Positions 6,986 through 15,368 of a DNA stretch of 64,000 nucleotides are shown one piece after another. Source of the DNA: Acidobacteria bacterium Mor1 (GTDB lineage: Bacteria > Acidobacteriota > Polarisedimenticolia > Polarisedimenticolales > Polarisedimenticolaceae); the NCBI GenBank assembly GCA_001664505.1, contig CP011806.1, forward strand, positions 5,201,672-5,265,671. The letters are read 5' to 3'. The first letter of the stretch is position 1. The number at the start of each line of letters is the position of its first letter. The translations under genes were made by a program, and so were the position numbers. Under the pieces are notes generated by a model, which was not told where the DNA came from, did no database searches, and was given only the letters and a program-made list of their open reading frames with translations.

Positions 6986-9649
6986 GTGGAGCGTGACGAC
7001 AGCAGAGCTGGGATGCCCGCGGGGCGGCCCGACGGCTTTCACGAGGCCCGGGATCGCCGCATCGCCGGACTCGAGCAGCAGGTCGCCCAGTGGCGCGAGT
7101 TGTTCGGCCTGGCCCGGGCCGACGCTCATGGTTTGAGGCGCTCCAGGGCGTTTCGCCTGGGCCACACGCTGCTCTTGCCCGCACGGGTCCTGCGTGGGGG
7201 ATGGCGGCGGCTCCGCTCGGCGATCGCGTCGCGGCCGGCCGCGGGGCGGGTGGCCCCGGCGGCCGGGTCCCGCGGGGAGCCGCTGTTCTCGCTGGTCATG
7301 CCGGTCTTCGACCCGGAGCCCCGCTGGCTCGAGGCCGCTTTGGCCTCGATCGCCGCCCAGACCTACGAGCGTTGGGAACTCTGCGCCGCCGACGACGCCT
7401 CGACGCTGCCCGAGATCGCCACGATCCTCGAGAGGTTTCGCAGCGCTCATCCCGGGCGGGTCCGTCTGGTCAGGCTCCCTGCCAATCAGGGCATCGCCGG
7501 TTCGACCCGGGCGGCGGCCGCAAAGGCCGGCGGCGACTACCTGGCCTTCCTCGATCACGACGACGAGCTGACCCCCGATGCCCTGGCGGCGATGGCGGAG
7601 CAGCTGCGGGACACGCCCGACGCCGAGCTGCTCTACTCCGACGAGGACAAGCGCGCACCCGACGGCCGGCTGATCGAGGCCTTTCACAAGCCCGGTTGGT
7701 CGCCGGAGTTGCTCGACGGCTGCAACTACCTCTGTCACCTGACGGTAATGCGCCGCGAACTGTTCGAGGCGGTCGGCGGCGTCCGCGACGGTTTCGACGG
7801 GAGCCAGGACTACGACCTGATGCTGCGAGCGACCGAGCGGGCCCGGCGGGTCGTGCACGTGCCCCGGGTGCTCTACCACTGGCGACAGACTCCCGGTTCG
7901 GCGGCGCTGGATCCGACGGCCAAGGGGGGACCCTACCGGGAGAGCTCCCGTGAAGCGCTGCGGGATGCGGTCCGGCGCCGGGGGATCGAGGCGGTCGTCG
8001 AGGATGGCAAGGTGCCGGGGACCTACCGGATGCGCCATGCCGCCGGCGATGAGCGAGTGGCGGTGATCATCCCGACCCGGGATCGGCTGGAACTGCTGCG
8101 CCGCTGCATCGAGAGCGTGCGCGCCACCGTCGACTCGGGGCGTTGTGAGTTGATCGTGGTGGACAACGCCAGCCGGGATGAAGCGACTCGCGCTTATCTC
8201 GAGGCCGCGGCTCGGGAGGGCATCCTGCGCCGGGTGCGCCACGACACACCCTTCAACTTCTCGGAACTCTGCAACGTCGGCGCCGGTGCCACCGACGCGC
8301 CGCTGCTGTTGTTCCTGAACAACGACGTTCGCGCTCTCGAGCCCGGTTGGCTCGACGCGATGGCGGAGCATGCGGCCCGGCCGGAGATCGGTGCGGTCGG
8401 CGCCAAGCTGCTCTATCCCGACGGGCGGGTCCAGCACGCAGGGATCGTCACCGGCATGCAGGGGATCGCGGGACACCTCTATCGCGGCCTTGAAGGGGAG
8501 TCCCACGGGCCTTTCGGCATGGCCGACCTGGTGCGCAACGTCCGTGCGGTCACCGGCGCCTGCCTGATGACCCGCCGCGAGGTCTTCGAACAGGTCGGCG
8601 GGTTCAACGAGGGCTTCGGCGTCGCATTCAACGATGTCGACTACTGCCTGTCGCTGGGCAGCGCCGGGTATCGGGTCGTCTACACCCCCTATGCGGTGCT
8701 GTGCCACGAGGAGTCCGCGAGCCGCGGCGCCGACGAGGGTGCCCGGGAGCCGGAGTTCGATTCGGAGAAGGTCGGCATGCTGCAGCGTTGGGGGAACGCG
8801 CTCTACGCCGATCCCTATCACCATCCGGCGAGGAGTCTGTGGCACGAAGGGGGCGGCCTCGCCGCAGCCGGAGAAGCACGGCGGCTCGAGACCTTCCGCG
8901 AGACCTTCATGCTGGATCGCCGGGAGACGGCTGCAGCGGCTGAGGCCCTCGCGGAGATGTCGGCGGCGGATCCTTCGCTAGCGACTGCCGGCGTCCGGGC
9001 CGACTACAAGCAGACCTGGGAAGAGCTCGCCGATACCCGGGAACGGGCGCAGATGCACGTGATCGGTTCGGTGGATCCCGCGGACTTCGCCGCCACGGCG
9101 GCCGAGACCCTCGAAACCCTCGAGGAGACCGTCGGGGTCGGCCCCGGCGACGTTTGCCTCGAGATCGGTTGCGGAATCGGCCGGGTCGGCGCGGTGCTGG
9201 CGCCGCGATGCCGGGAATGGATCGGCTGCGACGTGTCGCCGCGCATGCTCGGGCATGCCCGGGAGCAACTGGGTGAGCGGCCGGACGTTCGCCTGGTCGA
9301 GCTCACCGGTTACGACCTGCGCCCGATCGGCGACCGGAGCTGCGATCTGGTCTACAGCACCGTGGTGTTCATGCATCTCGACGAATGGGACCGCTACGGT
9401 TACCTGCTCGAGGCCCATCGAGTGCTCGCACCCGGCGGCCGGGTCTACATCGACAACGTCAATCTGTGTAGCGACGAGGGCTGGCAGGTGTTCGAGGCCC
9501 ATCGCGCCTTCGCGCCCGATGCCCGGCCAGCCCACGCCAGCCGGGCATCGACCGCTCAGGAACTCACCACCTACCTGCACCGCGCGGGCTTTCGCGACGT
9601 GCAGTGGCGGGAGCGGGGGCTGTGGGTCCAGTGCTGGGGTCGCCGGTGA
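6986..9649 (+). CDS. Three-domain fusion: GT2 glycosyltransferase - GT2 glycosyltransferase - SAM methyltransferase
   Basis: 887 residues without signal peptide or clear membrane helix. The first GT-A domain (about 100-320) has LFSLVMPVFDPEP and the metal-binding FLDHDDEL. The second (about 355-600) has VAVIIPTRDRLELLRRC, VVDNASRDEATR and FLNNDVRALEPGW. The last (about 700-887) is a class I methyltransferase with CLEIGCGIGRVGAVLAPR as its SAM-binding loop and LAPGGRVYIDN later. The protein should build and then methylate part of a cell-surface glycan; methylation may cap the chain. A basic coiled region at 20-80 may touch the membrane. It is the first gene of a coupled operon whose next gene starts inside its stop codon (GTGA). 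Substrates are unknown. Confidence 0.88.
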   Translation: MERDDSRAGMPAGRPDGFHEARDRRIAGLEQQVAQWRELFGLARADAHGLRRSRAFRLGHTLLLPARVLRGGWRRLRSAIASRPAAGRVAPAAGSRGEPLFSLVMPVFDPEPRWLEAALASIAAQTYERWELCAADDASTLPEIATILERFRSAHPGRVRLVRLPANQGIAGSTRAAAAKAGGDYLAFLDHDDELTPDALAAMAEQLRDTPDAELLYSDEDKRAPDGRLIEAFHKPGWSPELLDGCNYLCHLTVMRRELFEAVGGVRDGFDGSQDYDLMLRATERARRVVHVPRVLYHWRQTPGSAALDPTAKGGPYRESSREALRDAVRRRGIEAVVEDGKVPGTYRMRHAAGDERVAVIIPTRDRLELLRRCIESVRATVDSGRCELIVVDNASRDEATRAYLEAAAREGILRRVRHDTPFNFSELCNVGAGATDAPLLLFLNNDVRALEPGWLDAMAEHAARPEIGAVGAKLLYPDGRVQHAGIVTGMQGIAGHLYRGLEGESHGPFGMADLVRNVRAVTGACLMTRREVFEQVGGFNEGFGVAFNDVDYCLSLGSAGYRVVYTPYAVLCHEESASRGADEGAREPEFDSEKVGMLQRWGNALYADPYHHPARSLWHEGGGLAAAGEARRLETFRETFMLDRRETAAAAEALAEMSAADPSLATAGVRADYKQTWEELADTRERAQMHVIGSVDPADFAATAAETLETLEETVGVGPGDVCLEIGCGIGRVGAVLAPRCREWIGCDVSPRMLGHAREQLGERPDVRLVELTGYDLRPIGDRSCDLVYSTVVFMHLDEWDRYGYLLEAHRVLAPGGRVYIDNVNLCSDEGWQVFEAHRAFAPDARPAHASRASTAQELTTYLHRAGFRDVQWRERGLWVQCWGRR

Positions 9650-10902
9650 GCGGGCTCAAGGTGTTGGTGCTTGCACCGCTGCCCCTGGGGCAGCGAGCCG
9701 CGGGGCCGGTGCTGCGGGCCATCGGCCTGGCCCGGGAGTTGTCGCGGCATTTCGACGTGACCCTGGGAGATCCCGGCGGCGGCGAGATGCTGCCGGACCT
9801 GCCTCTGCAGATCATGCCCTGGAACCGGGACCACCGGCCGCCGGCGCACTTCGACGTCGTGGTTTCCCAGGGGACGGCCTATCCGGCGCGGCACAGCCTG
9901 GCCCGCAACCGGCGCAAACCCTACCAGGTGTTCGATCTCTACGATCCGTTGCTGTTCGAGAGTTGGCGAGACCCGAGGCAGTCGGCGCACCTGGCGGGAT
10001 TGACCGGACTGCTGCTGCGGCGGGCGGACTACGTGCTCTGCGCCGGCGAGCGGCAGCGGGATCTGTGGCTCGGCGGCATGTACGTCCATGGCGCCGTCGA
10101 CGGGAGTTCCCGCATCGAAGACAAGGTGGGTGTGGTTCCTTTCGGCCACGATGGGGAGTTCCCGGATCAAACCCGGCCGGTGTTGCGCGGCGTGGTGCCC
10201 GGGATCGAGGCCGGAGACAAGGTGCTGCTCTGGGGCGGCGGTCTTTGGCGCTGGCTCGATCCGGCCACGGTGATCGAGGCGCTGCGGCAGCTCGCCGGGG
10301 AGAACCCGCGCCTGCGCCTGGTGTTCCTCGGAGGCCGGGCCCCGGCCGATGCCGGTGCCGCGGATGCGACCGCCGATGCCCGCGCCTTGGCCGAGGGGCA
10401 GGGACTGCTGAACAGGTTCGTGTTCTTCAACGACGACTGGGTGCCCTGGCGCGAGCGGCACCACTACCTGGCCGAGGCGGATCTCGCGGTCTGCGCGTCG
10501 GGTGAGGGGCCGGAAAACACCTTTGCCTTCCGCACCCGGCTGGTCGACGCCGTCTGGGCAGGGGTGCCGGTGGTCACGACTCGCGGCGGGGCCATCGCCG
10601 AGTTCGTCGATCGCTATCAGGTCGGCCGAACGGTGGCCGCGGGGGATGTGGAAGGTTGGGTGCGGGTGCTTCGCGACATGCTCGACCGGGATCGGGCAGC
10701 GTCGGCCCGGCGCCGTCTGCAGAGTTGCCGGGATGTGCTGAGCTGGGAGACCTGCGCCCAGCCGCTGGTCGGTTTTTGTCGCCGGGTCGCCGACGGGAGC
10801 TATCGCCGGGCTCCCGAATCGGCATGGCGTCCCTGGTTCCAGTACGCCCAGTACAAGTTGCCGGCCCTGGTGGCCCGCTACGGCAGGGGAGAGCGGGATT
10901 GA
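9646..10902 (+). CDS. GT4-like glycosyltransferase
   Basis: About 418 residues, two Rossmann-like halves as in GT-B enzymes. The N-terminal half opens with LKVLVLAPLPLGQRAAGPVLR and holds RKPYQVFDLYDPLLFE. The C-terminal half has VLLWGGGLWRWLDPATVIEAL and LVFLGGRAPAD, and a donor-site region VCASGEGPENTFAFRTRLVDAV with GVPVVTTRGG. This arrangement is typical of sugar-nucleotide-dependent retaining enzymes, although the canonical E-x7-E is altered. GTG 9646 is chosen because it overlaps the TGA of the preceding gene and starts exactly at the conserved N-terminal strand. The middle position between two other transferases and an exporter points to O-antigen or capsule synthesis. Confidence 0.82.
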   Translation: MSGLKVLVLAPLPLGQRAAGPVLRAIGLARELSRHFDVTLGDPGGGEMLPDLPLQIMPWNRDHRPPAHFDVVVSQGTAYPARHSLARNRRKPYQVFDLYDPLLFESWRDPRQSAHLAGLTGLLLRRADYVLCAGERQRDLWLGGMYVHGAVDGSSRIEDKVGVVPFGHDGEFPDQTRPVLRGVVPGIEAGDKVLLWGGGLWRWLDPATVIEALRQLAGENPRLRLVFLGGRAPADAGAADATADARALAEGQGLLNRFVFFNDDWVPWRERHHYLAEADLAVCASGEGPENTFAFRTRLVDAVWAGVPVVTTRGGAIAEFVDRYQVGRTVAAGDVEGWVRVLRDMLDRDRAASARRRLQSCRDVLSWETCAQPLVGFCRRVADGSYRRAPESAWRPWFQYAQYKLPALVARYGRGERD

Positions 10903-11765
10903 GCGATGTGACCCTGGTGTTGAGGACGCGCACCAGCCTTCCGGAGTTGTGGCCGCTACTCGACGGGATCGCGAGCCAGCGATTGAAGCCGCGGCGGATC
11001 GTGGTGGTCGATTCCGGCTCCTCGGCGGACGTGCTCGCGCGGTTGTATGTCGCGGTGGTCTCGGGCTGGGAGGGTATTCCGCTCAAGTTGATCGAGATCG
11101 ATCCCTCGGCCTACGGAAGCGCTCATGCACTCAACGTGGGGATGCAGGCGGTCGAAACGCCTCTCGCCGCGGTCCTCTCCCAGGATGCCCAGCCCGCCGA
11201 CGACGGCTACCTGGAGGCGCTGGCCACCGCGATGGAAGACCCCGGCCGGGCGGGCTGCTACGGGCGGCAGGTGCCCCGGGGAGATTGTGACCCGTGGACG
11301 GCGCGGGACCTCGAGGCGACCTACGGGCCGGAGTCGAAGGATCAGTCCGCGCCGGACTGCTGGTTCGTCAACACCTGCTCGATGATCCGCCGGGAGTTGT
11401 GGGAGCGCTTCCCCTTCGACGAGCAGGCAGGCATCGTCGAGGATCATGCCTGGGCACGCGACGTGCAGCAGGCTGGGTACCGGGTGCGGTACGTGGCCGA
11501 GGCGGTTGTGCGCCACCACCACGACCACCGGGAGTTGGCGGCGCTCTGGCAGCGCTTCCGGGACGAGGGTGCCGGGTTGCGACAGGTCCACGGCCGCCGG
11601 ACCGGTGTGTGGGCGGCCTTGACCGGGAGCGCCCGGGAGGCGGGCCGGGACGTGGCGATGCTGGCAAAGCGAGGTGAACTGAAGCGGGCGCCCCGGGCTG
11701 CCCTGCGCCGGGCGGTCAAACATGGCGCGCTCTACTGGGGTGGCCGCCGCGAGGATCAGCCGTGA
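10899..11765 (+). CDS. GT2 family glycosyltransferase
   Basis: About 288 residues starting at TTG 10899, which overlaps the TGA of the previous gene (TTGA) and has GGGGAGAG at a good distance upstream. The GT-A fold is visible in DVTLVLRTRTSLPELWPLLDG-like N-terminal sequence, RRIVVVDSGSSADVLAR and a variant metal-binding SQDAQPADDGYLEAL. An acceptor-side motif WFVNTCSMIRRELWERFPFD and a basic RHHHDHRELAALW follow. The pattern is that of rhamnosyltransferase-type GT2 enzymes, but the sugar cannot be named. The gene is directly followed by the ABC exporter ATPase with another 4-base overlap. Confidence 0.85.
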   Translation: MSDVTLVLRTRTSLPELWPLLDGIASQRLKPRRIVVVDSGSSADVLARLYVAVVSGWEGIPLKLIEIDPSAYGSAHALNVGMQAVETPLAAVLSQDAQPADDGYLEALATAMEDPGRAGCYGRQVPRGDCDPWTARDLEATYGPESKDQSAPDCWFVNTCSMIRRELWERFPFDEQAGIVEDHAWARDVQQAGYRVRYVAEAVVRHHHDHRELAALWQRFRDEGAGLRQVHGRRTGVWAALTGSAREAGRDVAMLAKRGELKRAPRAALRRAVKHGALYWGGRREDQP

Positions 11766-12547
11766 ACGGTCCGCTGCTCGAGTTGACCGGCGTTTCCCGT
11801 AGCTACCGGCGTCAGGAGCGCCGGCCGGGCACCCTCAAGGGGGCGCTGCTGGATGGGTGGCGGAAGAGGGCGGCGCCGACGGACGGGAACGACGTTTCCC
11901 ACGGGGACGATCGGATTCACGCGCTGCGGGGAATCGACCTGTCGGTCCTACCCGGCGAGATCGTCGGGCTATGCGGCCACAACGGCGCGGGCAAGAGCAC
12001 GCTGCTCAAGTTGATCGCCGGGATCCTGCCGCCGACCGCCGGAACGGTTCGGGTTGCAGGTCGGGTGGCTCCGCTGTTGGAACTGGGAGCCGGGTTCTTG
12101 CCGGAACTGACCGGCCGGGAGAACGCCGCCCTCAACGCCGCACTGCTGGGGCTCGACGACGAGCAGATCGCCGAGCGCCTCGAGACCATCCTCGAGTTCG
12201 CCGGCCTGGGTCGTTTCGTCGACAGTCCCGTACGGACCTACTCCAGCGGCATGTACATGCGCCTCGGCTTCGCGGTGGCGAGCCACGTTGACGCGGAGAT
12301 TCTGCTGCTGGACGAGGTGCTCTCGGTCGGAGACCTGGAGTTCCAGCGGCAGTGCGCCGACTGGCTCGATCGCACCCGGGACTCCGGCGTGACCGTGTTG
12401 ATGGCATCGCATCACCTGCCGACCCTGCGGGACTACTGCGATCGTGTGGTGTGGCTGGAGCAGGGTGCGGTGGTCGATCAGGGGAACGCCGGCCAGGTGC
12501 TCGACCGCTACGAAGGGCGGCGGGCCATCGAGGCGGTGACCTCATGA
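11762..12547 (+). CDS. Polysaccharide ABC exporter ATP-binding protein
   Basis: 261 residues of the Wzt/TagH/KpsT type. Walker A is GHNGAGKST (residues 72-80), the signature region YSSGMYMRLGFAVASH and Walker B ILLLDEVLSVGD. The unusual N-terminal insert before the first strand and the EVLSVGD form of Walker B are hallmarks of glycan exporters. The protein stops soon after the ATPase domain and lacks the C-terminal carbohydrate-binding domain that long Wzt proteins use to recognise capped O-antigen. GTG 11762 overlaps the preceding TGA. It pairs with the permease in the next frame (ATGA overlap) and should export lipid-linked glycan made by the upstream enzymes. Confidence 0.93.
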   Translation: MNGPLLELTGVSRSYRRQERRPGTLKGALLDGWRKRAAPTDGNDVSHGDDRIHALRGIDLSVLPGEIVGLCGHNGAGKSTLLKLIAGILPPTAGTVRVAGRVAPLLELGAGFLPELTGRENAALNAALLGLDDEQIAERLETILEFAGLGRFVDSPVRTYSSGMYMRLGFAVASHVDAEILLLDEVLSVGDLEFQRQCADWLDRTRDSGVTVLMASHHLPTLRDYCDRVVWLEQGAVVDQGNAGQVLDRYEGRRAIEAVTS

Positions 12548-13359
12548 GCGGCTACCTGCTTCAGGGACTCGCCGATCCCTGGGCCGATCCGCGCCGGCGG
12601 CGGATGTTGCTCCGGCGGTTGACGGCGCGGCATCTGGCGGCGCGCTATCGCGGGTCGGTGCTCGGCTTCGCCTGGTCGCTGTTGAATCCGCTGCTGATGA
12701 TGGGGGTCTACACCTTTGTCTTCGCCGTGGTGCTCGAGGTCCGGCGCCCGGGGGTGCCCTATCCGGCGTTCTTCCTGACCGGCCTTCTGGCCTGGAGCTT
12801 CGTGCGGGTCGGTGCGATGAACGCGGCGACCTCGGTGCTCGACGCGGCGCCCTTGATCCACAAGACCGCCTTTCCTCGCATGCTGCTACCGCTGAGTGCC
12901 GTGCTGTCCAACGGGATCAACTACCTGGTCACGATCCCGTTGTTGCTGCTGTTCAACGCGGCCTTCGGTGTCGTTCCCGGTGCATCGATGCTCTGGTTCG
13001 TGCCGGCCCTCGCGGTGCTCGCTGCGGTGACTGCCGGGGTCGGCCTGATCGCCGCGGCGGCGGGGACCCGCTATCGGGACGTGCTGCAGCTGATGGAGAT
13101 CGGCATGACGGCCTGGATGTTCGCCTCGCCGATCCTGTATCCGCTCGCCAGGGCGGAGGAGGGTCTGGGGGATACCGGGTTCCTGGCCTACCTGCTCAAC
13201 CCGTTGGCCGGCGCCCTCGGGATGATTCATGGGGCGTTCCTGGGGCAGCGGGTGCCGCTCGCTTCCGTGGTGACCTCGACGGCGGTCGCTGTGGTGATCC
13301 TGGGCTGCGGAGTTCTCGTCTTCCGTCGACGGGCGCCGCACTTCGCCGAAGACTGCTGA
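12544..13359 (+). CDS. Polysaccharide ABC exporter permease (ABC-2 type)
   Basis: About 271 residues with six hydrophobic segments. The N-terminus has the family pattern LTARHLAARYRGSVLGFAWS followed by LLNPLLMMGVYTFVFAVVL, found in Wzm/TagG/KpsM permeases. Further helices include LLAWSFVRVGAMNAATSVLD, YLVTIPLLLLFNAAFG, ALAVLAAVTAGVGLIAAAAG and the C-terminal ASVVTSTAVAVVILGCGVLV. ATG 12544 overlaps the stop of the ATPase gene, confirming the start and the pairing. Together they form the inner-membrane exporter for the glycan. It is the last gene of the plus-strand operon. Confidence 0.93.
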   Translation: MSGYLLQGLADPWADPRRRRMLLRRLTARHLAARYRGSVLGFAWSLLNPLLMMGVYTFVFAVVLEVRRPGVPYPAFFLTGLLAWSFVRVGAMNAATSVLDAAPLIHKTAFPRMLLPLSAVLSNGINYLVTIPLLLLFNAAFGVVPGASMLWFVPALAVLAAVTAGVGLIAAAAGTRYRDVLQLMEIGMTAWMFASPILYPLARAEEGLGDTGFLAYLLNPLAGALGMIHGAFLGQRVPLASVVTSTAVAVVILGCGVLVFRRRAPHFAEDC

Positions 13360-13364
13360 TCGAT

Positions 13365-13384
13365 CGCCCCCGGGGCACGGGGCG
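13365..13384. terminator. GC-rich hairpin between convergent genes
   Basis: CGCCCC at 13365-13370 pairs with GGGGCG at 13379-13384. It lies between the ends of the permease gene and the opposing zincin gene and could end transcription from both sides. There is no clear T-run. Confidence 0.35.
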
Positions 13385-14143
13385 CTACGGTTTCAGTGGT
13401 TGCAGATAGCGCGGCGGGTTCTTGCGCAGGTGCCGCTCGGACCGTTTGAAGTATTCCTTCACGCTCGTGCTCAGGTGCTGCGCCCATTGGGGGCGGTGTT
13501 CGCTGCGCAGCCAGGCGTAGAGCGCCAGGGCGAACCCGAACTGCTCTTCGCTGAGGTAGCCGGAGCGGCTGGTCGACCAACCCTGCCAGACTTCGTCCTG
13601 ATGTTGCTCGAAGCGGAACGCCGTATTGGCCGTGAAGATCCCCAGACCATGAAAGACCGTGATGAGATCGGTCAGTGGCTCGTGGTCTTCGGTGTCCGGA
13701 GAGATCACCTTGTCGCCGAGTAGCCGCACATGCCCCAGCTCATGAGCCGCCGTGGCGACGACCGAGAGGGGGTCGGCGAGCTGCGCCTCTTCCAGGGCGA
13801 TGACCGGGTTGCCGTCCTCGTCCATGTACAAACCCACAGGTCCATCGCGCATGACGTCGGCCTGCAACAGCGGCTCGTCGCGGACGGCTGCGTCGGTGTT
13901 GACGAAGGTGTTGAGGGTGATCCTGGACGGGTCGACGCGCATGAATTCGCAGACACGGCACACCAGGTCTTCGACATCGTCCCGCTCGCCGTTGTAGGGG
14001 TTGGGGAAGTAGGCGGCGGTCGGTTCGACGACTGGCCCGCGGATGACGATGTCGGTGCCGAAGGTCTCGAGCATCCAGGAGAAGCTCTGTTCGATCCATT
14101 CCCGGGTCTCATCATCGACCGGGCAGGGCTTGGAGAAGAGCAT
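13385..14143 (-). CDS. Putative zincin metallopeptidase (HELGH)
   Basis: 252 residues, no signal peptide. Residues 130-140 read ATAAHELGHVR, a clear HExxH zinc motif (His134, Glu135, His138). A third ligand is probably supplied by the acidic DTEDHEPLTDL stretch about 20 residues later. Before it are FPNPYNGERDD, VCRVCEFMRVD and NPVIALEEAQLADP. This resembles conserved hypothetical proteins with a minimal zincin domain rather than a named protease family. The ribosome site GGGAG lies close to the ATG. It converges with the exporter operon and precedes the O-antigen-ligase-like gene, both also on the minus strand. A link to glycan assembly is only positional. Confidence 0.7.
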   Translation of the reverse strand: MLFSKPCPVDDETREWIEQSFSWMLETFGTDIVIRGPVVEPTAAYFPNPYNGERDDVEDLVCRVCEFMRVDPSRITLNTFVNTDAAVRDEPLLQADVMRDGPVGLYMDEDGNPVIALEEAQLADPLSVVATAAHELGHVRLLGDKVISPDTEDHEPLTDLITVFHGLGIFTANTAFRFEQHQDEVWQGWSTSRSGYLSEEQFGFALALYAWLRSEHRPQWAQHLSTSVKEYFKRSERHLRKNPPRYLQPLKP

Positions 14144-14195
14144 CGGGACTCCCTATCGGCTGGGCCGGGTTGCCATTGCTGAGGCCTAGACTAGC

Positions 14196-15368
14196 TCAAC
14201 TCGGGCCGGGGTGAGCTCTTTCCGATGTGTTGCGGCCTGCGAATGGGACGGCCATCAGGACGCAGAGCGGCGTGAAGATCTCGGCGTCGCCGTAGGTGTA
14301 TTCGAACAGCCCCGCCAGGTGGAAGCCGGCAACCGCGGCGAGGCTGCCGGCGAGGGCGGCCGGGTTGACCGCACCCCGGCGCCAGGCGGAAACCGACGCC
14401 CCGAGCCACGCGATCCAGATGCCGGCCCACGCGAGCAAGGCCGGGAGCCCGCGTTCCGCGGCCAGTTGCAACAGGTTGTTGTGCAGGTGCGGCGGGATGC
14501 CGTTCTCGAAGGTCGGATCGGCGACCGCTCGTTCCGGCGGATAGGCCTCGGGCAGTCTCCGGGGACCGCTTCCGAGGAGCGGGTGTTCCTGGATCATCTG
14601 GAGTCCGGCGCGGCCCATCTCCAACCGGTTGACCCAGGTCGGGTCGTCGAGGTTGCCGAACGAACGGGCACGGTCGCGTACCGGGCCGGGAGCGAGAAGC
14701 GCCACGGCGATCACTCCGGCCGGAACGATCCAGAGCCACCTGGGCCGGGTCGCGATCAGCGCGATCAGTGCTCCGGCGATCACGCCGAGCCAGGCGCTGC
14801 GGGTCTGGGTCAACAGCAAGGCGGTTGCGATCGGAAGCAGCGCGGCGCCACGCCAGCCGATCGGACGAGTCAGCACCCGCGGGAGCGAGGCGAGGAGGGC
14901 CAGCGCCATGACGCCGGCGAAGGTCATGTAGTGGGGGAGGGTGCCGTGAATGCGGTAGCCGAGGCCGTGCTCCAGGGACTGGCTCAGCCCGACCATCGCC
15001 GAGAGCGCGGCGCCGATCAGCAGTGCGTCGGCGGTTTCGTGCTCGCGGCCCGCAAAGGCGTCGGCAGCAAACCAGATCAGCAAGAAGGGGCTGAACTCGG
15101 TCAGGGAGCGCAGCCCGTGGAAGGGTGCCGGTCCGGCAAGTGCAGACATGGCGGTCATAGCGGCGAACGCGGTCAGGGACCAGGCCATCGCCCCGCTTCC
15201 ACGCGCGAACGGAAAGCCCCGCCGCGCGACCCACAGGCAAAGGATCGCCAGCGGCAACAGGGTCTGCATCAGGCTGATCGAAAAGGCGGCGCAGAAGACC
15301 GTCGCCAGCAACAGCCCACGGCCGGCGCGAAGCGGCACCCCCAAGGGGCGGGCGTCAGGCAGGGGCAT
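14196..15368 (-). CDS. O-antigen-ligase-like polytopic membrane protein
   Basis: About 390 residues with many hydrophobic helices. The sequence has the Wzy/WaaL signature layout: N-terminal helices, a run including HGLRSLTEFSPFLLIWFA, the helix LLPIATALLLTQTRSAWLGV and a large periplasmic loop with NRLEMGRAGLQMIQEHPLLG. TRSAWLG and HPLLGSG are typical of the O-antigen ligase superfamily, and the loop PHLHNNLLQLAAERG carries the conserved histidine of these enzymes. It should transfer or polymerise undecaprenyl-linked glycan on the periplasmic face. ATG 15368 overlaps the end of the upstream GT4 gene by 14 bases; no strong ribosome site is seen. Polymerase and ligase cannot be told apart. Confidence 0.85.
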   Translation of the reverse strand: MPLPDARPLGVPLRAGRGLLLATVFCAAFSISLMQTLLPLAILCLWVARRGFPFARGSGAMAWSLTAFAAMTAMSALAGPAPFHGLRSLTEFSPFLLIWFAADAFAGREHETADALLIGAALSAMVGLSQSLEHGLGYRIHGTLPHYMTFAGVMALALLASLPRVLTRPIGWRGAALLPIATALLLTQTRSAWLGVIAGALIALIATRPRWLWIVPAGVIAVALLAPGPVRDRARSFGNLDDPTWVNRLEMGRAGLQMIQEHPLLGSGPRRLPEAYPPERAVADPTFENGIPPHLHNNLLQLAAERGLPALLAWAGIWIAWLGASVSAWRRGAVNPAALAGSLAAVAGFHLAGLFEYTYGDAEIFTPLCVLMAVPFAGRNTSERAHPGPS

